From: an uncultured Clostridium sp. | GTDB lineage: Bacteria > Bacillota > Clostridia > TANB77 > CAG-508 | Assembly (NCBI GenBank): GCA_946497585.1 | Contig: CAMMLF010000095.1 | Span: 1-6,341 of the forward strand | DNA length: 6,341 nt | Direction of reading: 5' to 3' | Shown: piece by piece, positions 5,446 through 6,341 of the stretch | How positions within the stretch are numbered: position 1 is the first letter of the stretch | How the letters are laid out: each line of letters starts with the position of its first letter | Program-made: the position numbers and the translations under genes | The notes under the pieces: generated by a model | The model's database searches: none | The model's input: the letters and a program-made list of their open reading frames with translations, nothing else | Told to the model about the DNA's origin: nothing

Positions 5446-6207
5446 ATGCAGAACGTATTTACACTAGAAATAAATAAATACAAAATTAAATTGGAAAACT
5501 TTGAGGGTCCATTAGATTTGCTATGCCATTTAATTGATGAAAATAAAATGGATATATATGATATATCAATAAGTGAAATAACAGACCAGTACATAGAATA
5601 TATCAATATGGCAGAACAAATGAACTTAGAAGTAACTAGTGAGTTTCTAGTAATGGCATCAAACCTTCTTTACATAAAGTCAAAAAAATTACTTCCAAGA
5701 CAGGAAGAAGAGGAAGAAATGCTTTCAGAAGAAGAACTTATTAGAAGAATTATAGAGTATAAGCAATACAAAGAAATAACAAATAAATTTAGAGAAATGT
5801 ATAGTGCAAATAATAAAAGAGCATATAGACTTCCAGAGGCAATTGAAGTACCAAAAAGAACAGATGTAGAAGTTAAATTTACAGCAAAAGATATTTATGA
5901 TACATACAAAAACATATTGAACAAAAATGCAAATAAAATAAATCATAATGCGAAAAATATTGAAAAAATAGCAATAGTTGAAAACTACACAGTTGGCGAC
6001 TCTGTTAAAACAATGTATAGGGCTTTAATAAAAAACAAACATTTTGTATTTAATAAATTATTTTCACTAAAAAAATGCAAACCACAAGAAGTGGTTACAG
6101 CATTTTCAGGACTTTTAGAAATGTCAAGAAGAAGTAAGGTAGAAACTGAACAAAATGAACTGTTTGGAAAAATTGAGGTAAATAAAAAAGTGAGAAAAGC
6201 AAATTAA
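5446..6207 (+). CDS. scpA: Segregation and condensation protein A (SMC kleisin)
   Basis: A 253-residue ScpA, matching the B. subtilis length (about 251). ScpA is the kleisin that links the head of Smc to the neck of its partner and recruits ScpB, forming the condensin that organises and separates the chromosome. The N-terminal Smc-neck-binding domain carries the signature FEGPLDLLCHLIDENKMDIYDI (19-40, with the motif around GPLDLL) and the helix FLVMASNLLYIKSKKLLPR (67-85). An acidic stretch, EEEEE (87-91), leads into the ScpB-binding middle. The C-terminal winged helix is in about 200-245 (VVTAFSGLLEMSRRSKV then ELFGKIEV). It begins 18 nt after a repeat hairpin, so it may be co-transcribed with recX through that structure. 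No promoter fits between the repeat and the ATG. scpB is expected downstream, beyond the edge. Confidence 0.96.
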   Translation: MQNVFTLEINKYKIKLENFEGPLDLLCHLIDENKMDIYDISISEITDQYIEYINMAEQMNLEVTSEFLVMASNLLYIKSKKLLPRQEEEEEMLSEEELIRRIIEYKQYKEITNKFREMYSANNKRAYRLPEAIEVPKRTDVEVKFTAKDIYDTYKNILNKNANKINHNAKNIEKIAIVENYTVGDSVKTMYRALIKNKHFVFNKLFSLKKCKPQEVVTAFSGLLEMSRRSKVETEQNELFGKIEVNKKVRKAN

Positions 6208-6264
6208 GTCTTCAAATTGCATAAAAAAGTATTTAATTAAAAAAAGGAACAAAAGCGAGCTTCT

Positions 6265-6341
6265 TTGTCAATAGGGACGTTTCAATAGGGACGTCCCTGC
6301 ATTGACACAATAGTGTCAAAAAAGGGCGGCCCTATTGGCAC
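6265..6341. repeat. Second REPIN-like repeat block, reaching the window edge
   Basis: Two 14-nt half-units stand in tandem: ttgtcaatagggac (6265-6278) and gtttcaatagggac (6279-6292). The second opens a hairpin, 6279-6308, with gtttcaat/attgacac arms (one mismatch) and the palindrome gggacgtccc (6288-6297). A 4-nt spacer, aata (6309-6312), then leads to another hairpin, 6313-6341, with gtgtcaa/ttggcac arms (one G-U) and a gggc-g-gccc core. Layout and 4-nt spacing match the block at 5352-5428. The last arm ends exactly at the window edge, so the block may continue. Confidence 0.85.

Overview
The window is AT-rich, low-GC Firmicutes (Clostridia-like) DNA. The evidence is A/T-ending codons, strong AGGAGG-type ribosome binding sites, one TTG start, sigma-A-like promoters and a set of typical Firmicutes genes. 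SpoVS suggests an endospore former or a descendant of one. Species cannot be named from the sequence.

Layout: all six genes are on the + strand. (1) 131-895 is a YmdB-family (TIGR00282) metallophosphoesterase with its own promoter. (2) 1146-1406 is spoVS. (3) 1407-1782 is non-coding and holds a possible small-RNA unit and a leader. (4) 1783-3348 is a family 5 extracellular solute-binding protein with a membrane anchor instead of a lipobox and no transporter partners in view. (5) 3349-3679 is an intergenic region filled by a 214-bp inverted-repeat element with a GC-rich core, followed by a near-consensus recA promoter. (6) recA (3680-4753), recX (4841-5332) and scpA (5446-6207) follow. recX and scpA are separated by a compact block of palindromic repeats, and a second block of the same family begins after scpA and reaches the right edge.

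Gene logic: YmdB and SpoVS are commonly neighbours in Firmicutes, usually next to RNase Y, which may lie left of the window. RecA is the strand-exchange and SOS protein and RecX its modulator. ScpA is the kleisin of the SMC condensin complex; scpB would be expected beyond the right edge.

The genes themselves are housekeeping. The interest is between them: (a) a REPIN-like palindrome family built on gtgtcaat...attgacac around a gggacgtccc core, in two blocks with the same architecture (two 14-nt half-units, a hairpin, a 4-nt spacer, a second hairpin). One copy supplies the stop codon of recX, and a decayed copy appears to supply the -35 box of ymdB. (b) The GC-rich inverted-repeat element between the solute-binding protein gene and recA. 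(c) A possible short RNA between spoVS and the solute-binding protein gene. I see no CRISPR array, tRNA, rRNA, transposase or defence gene, and no clearly new multi-gene system.
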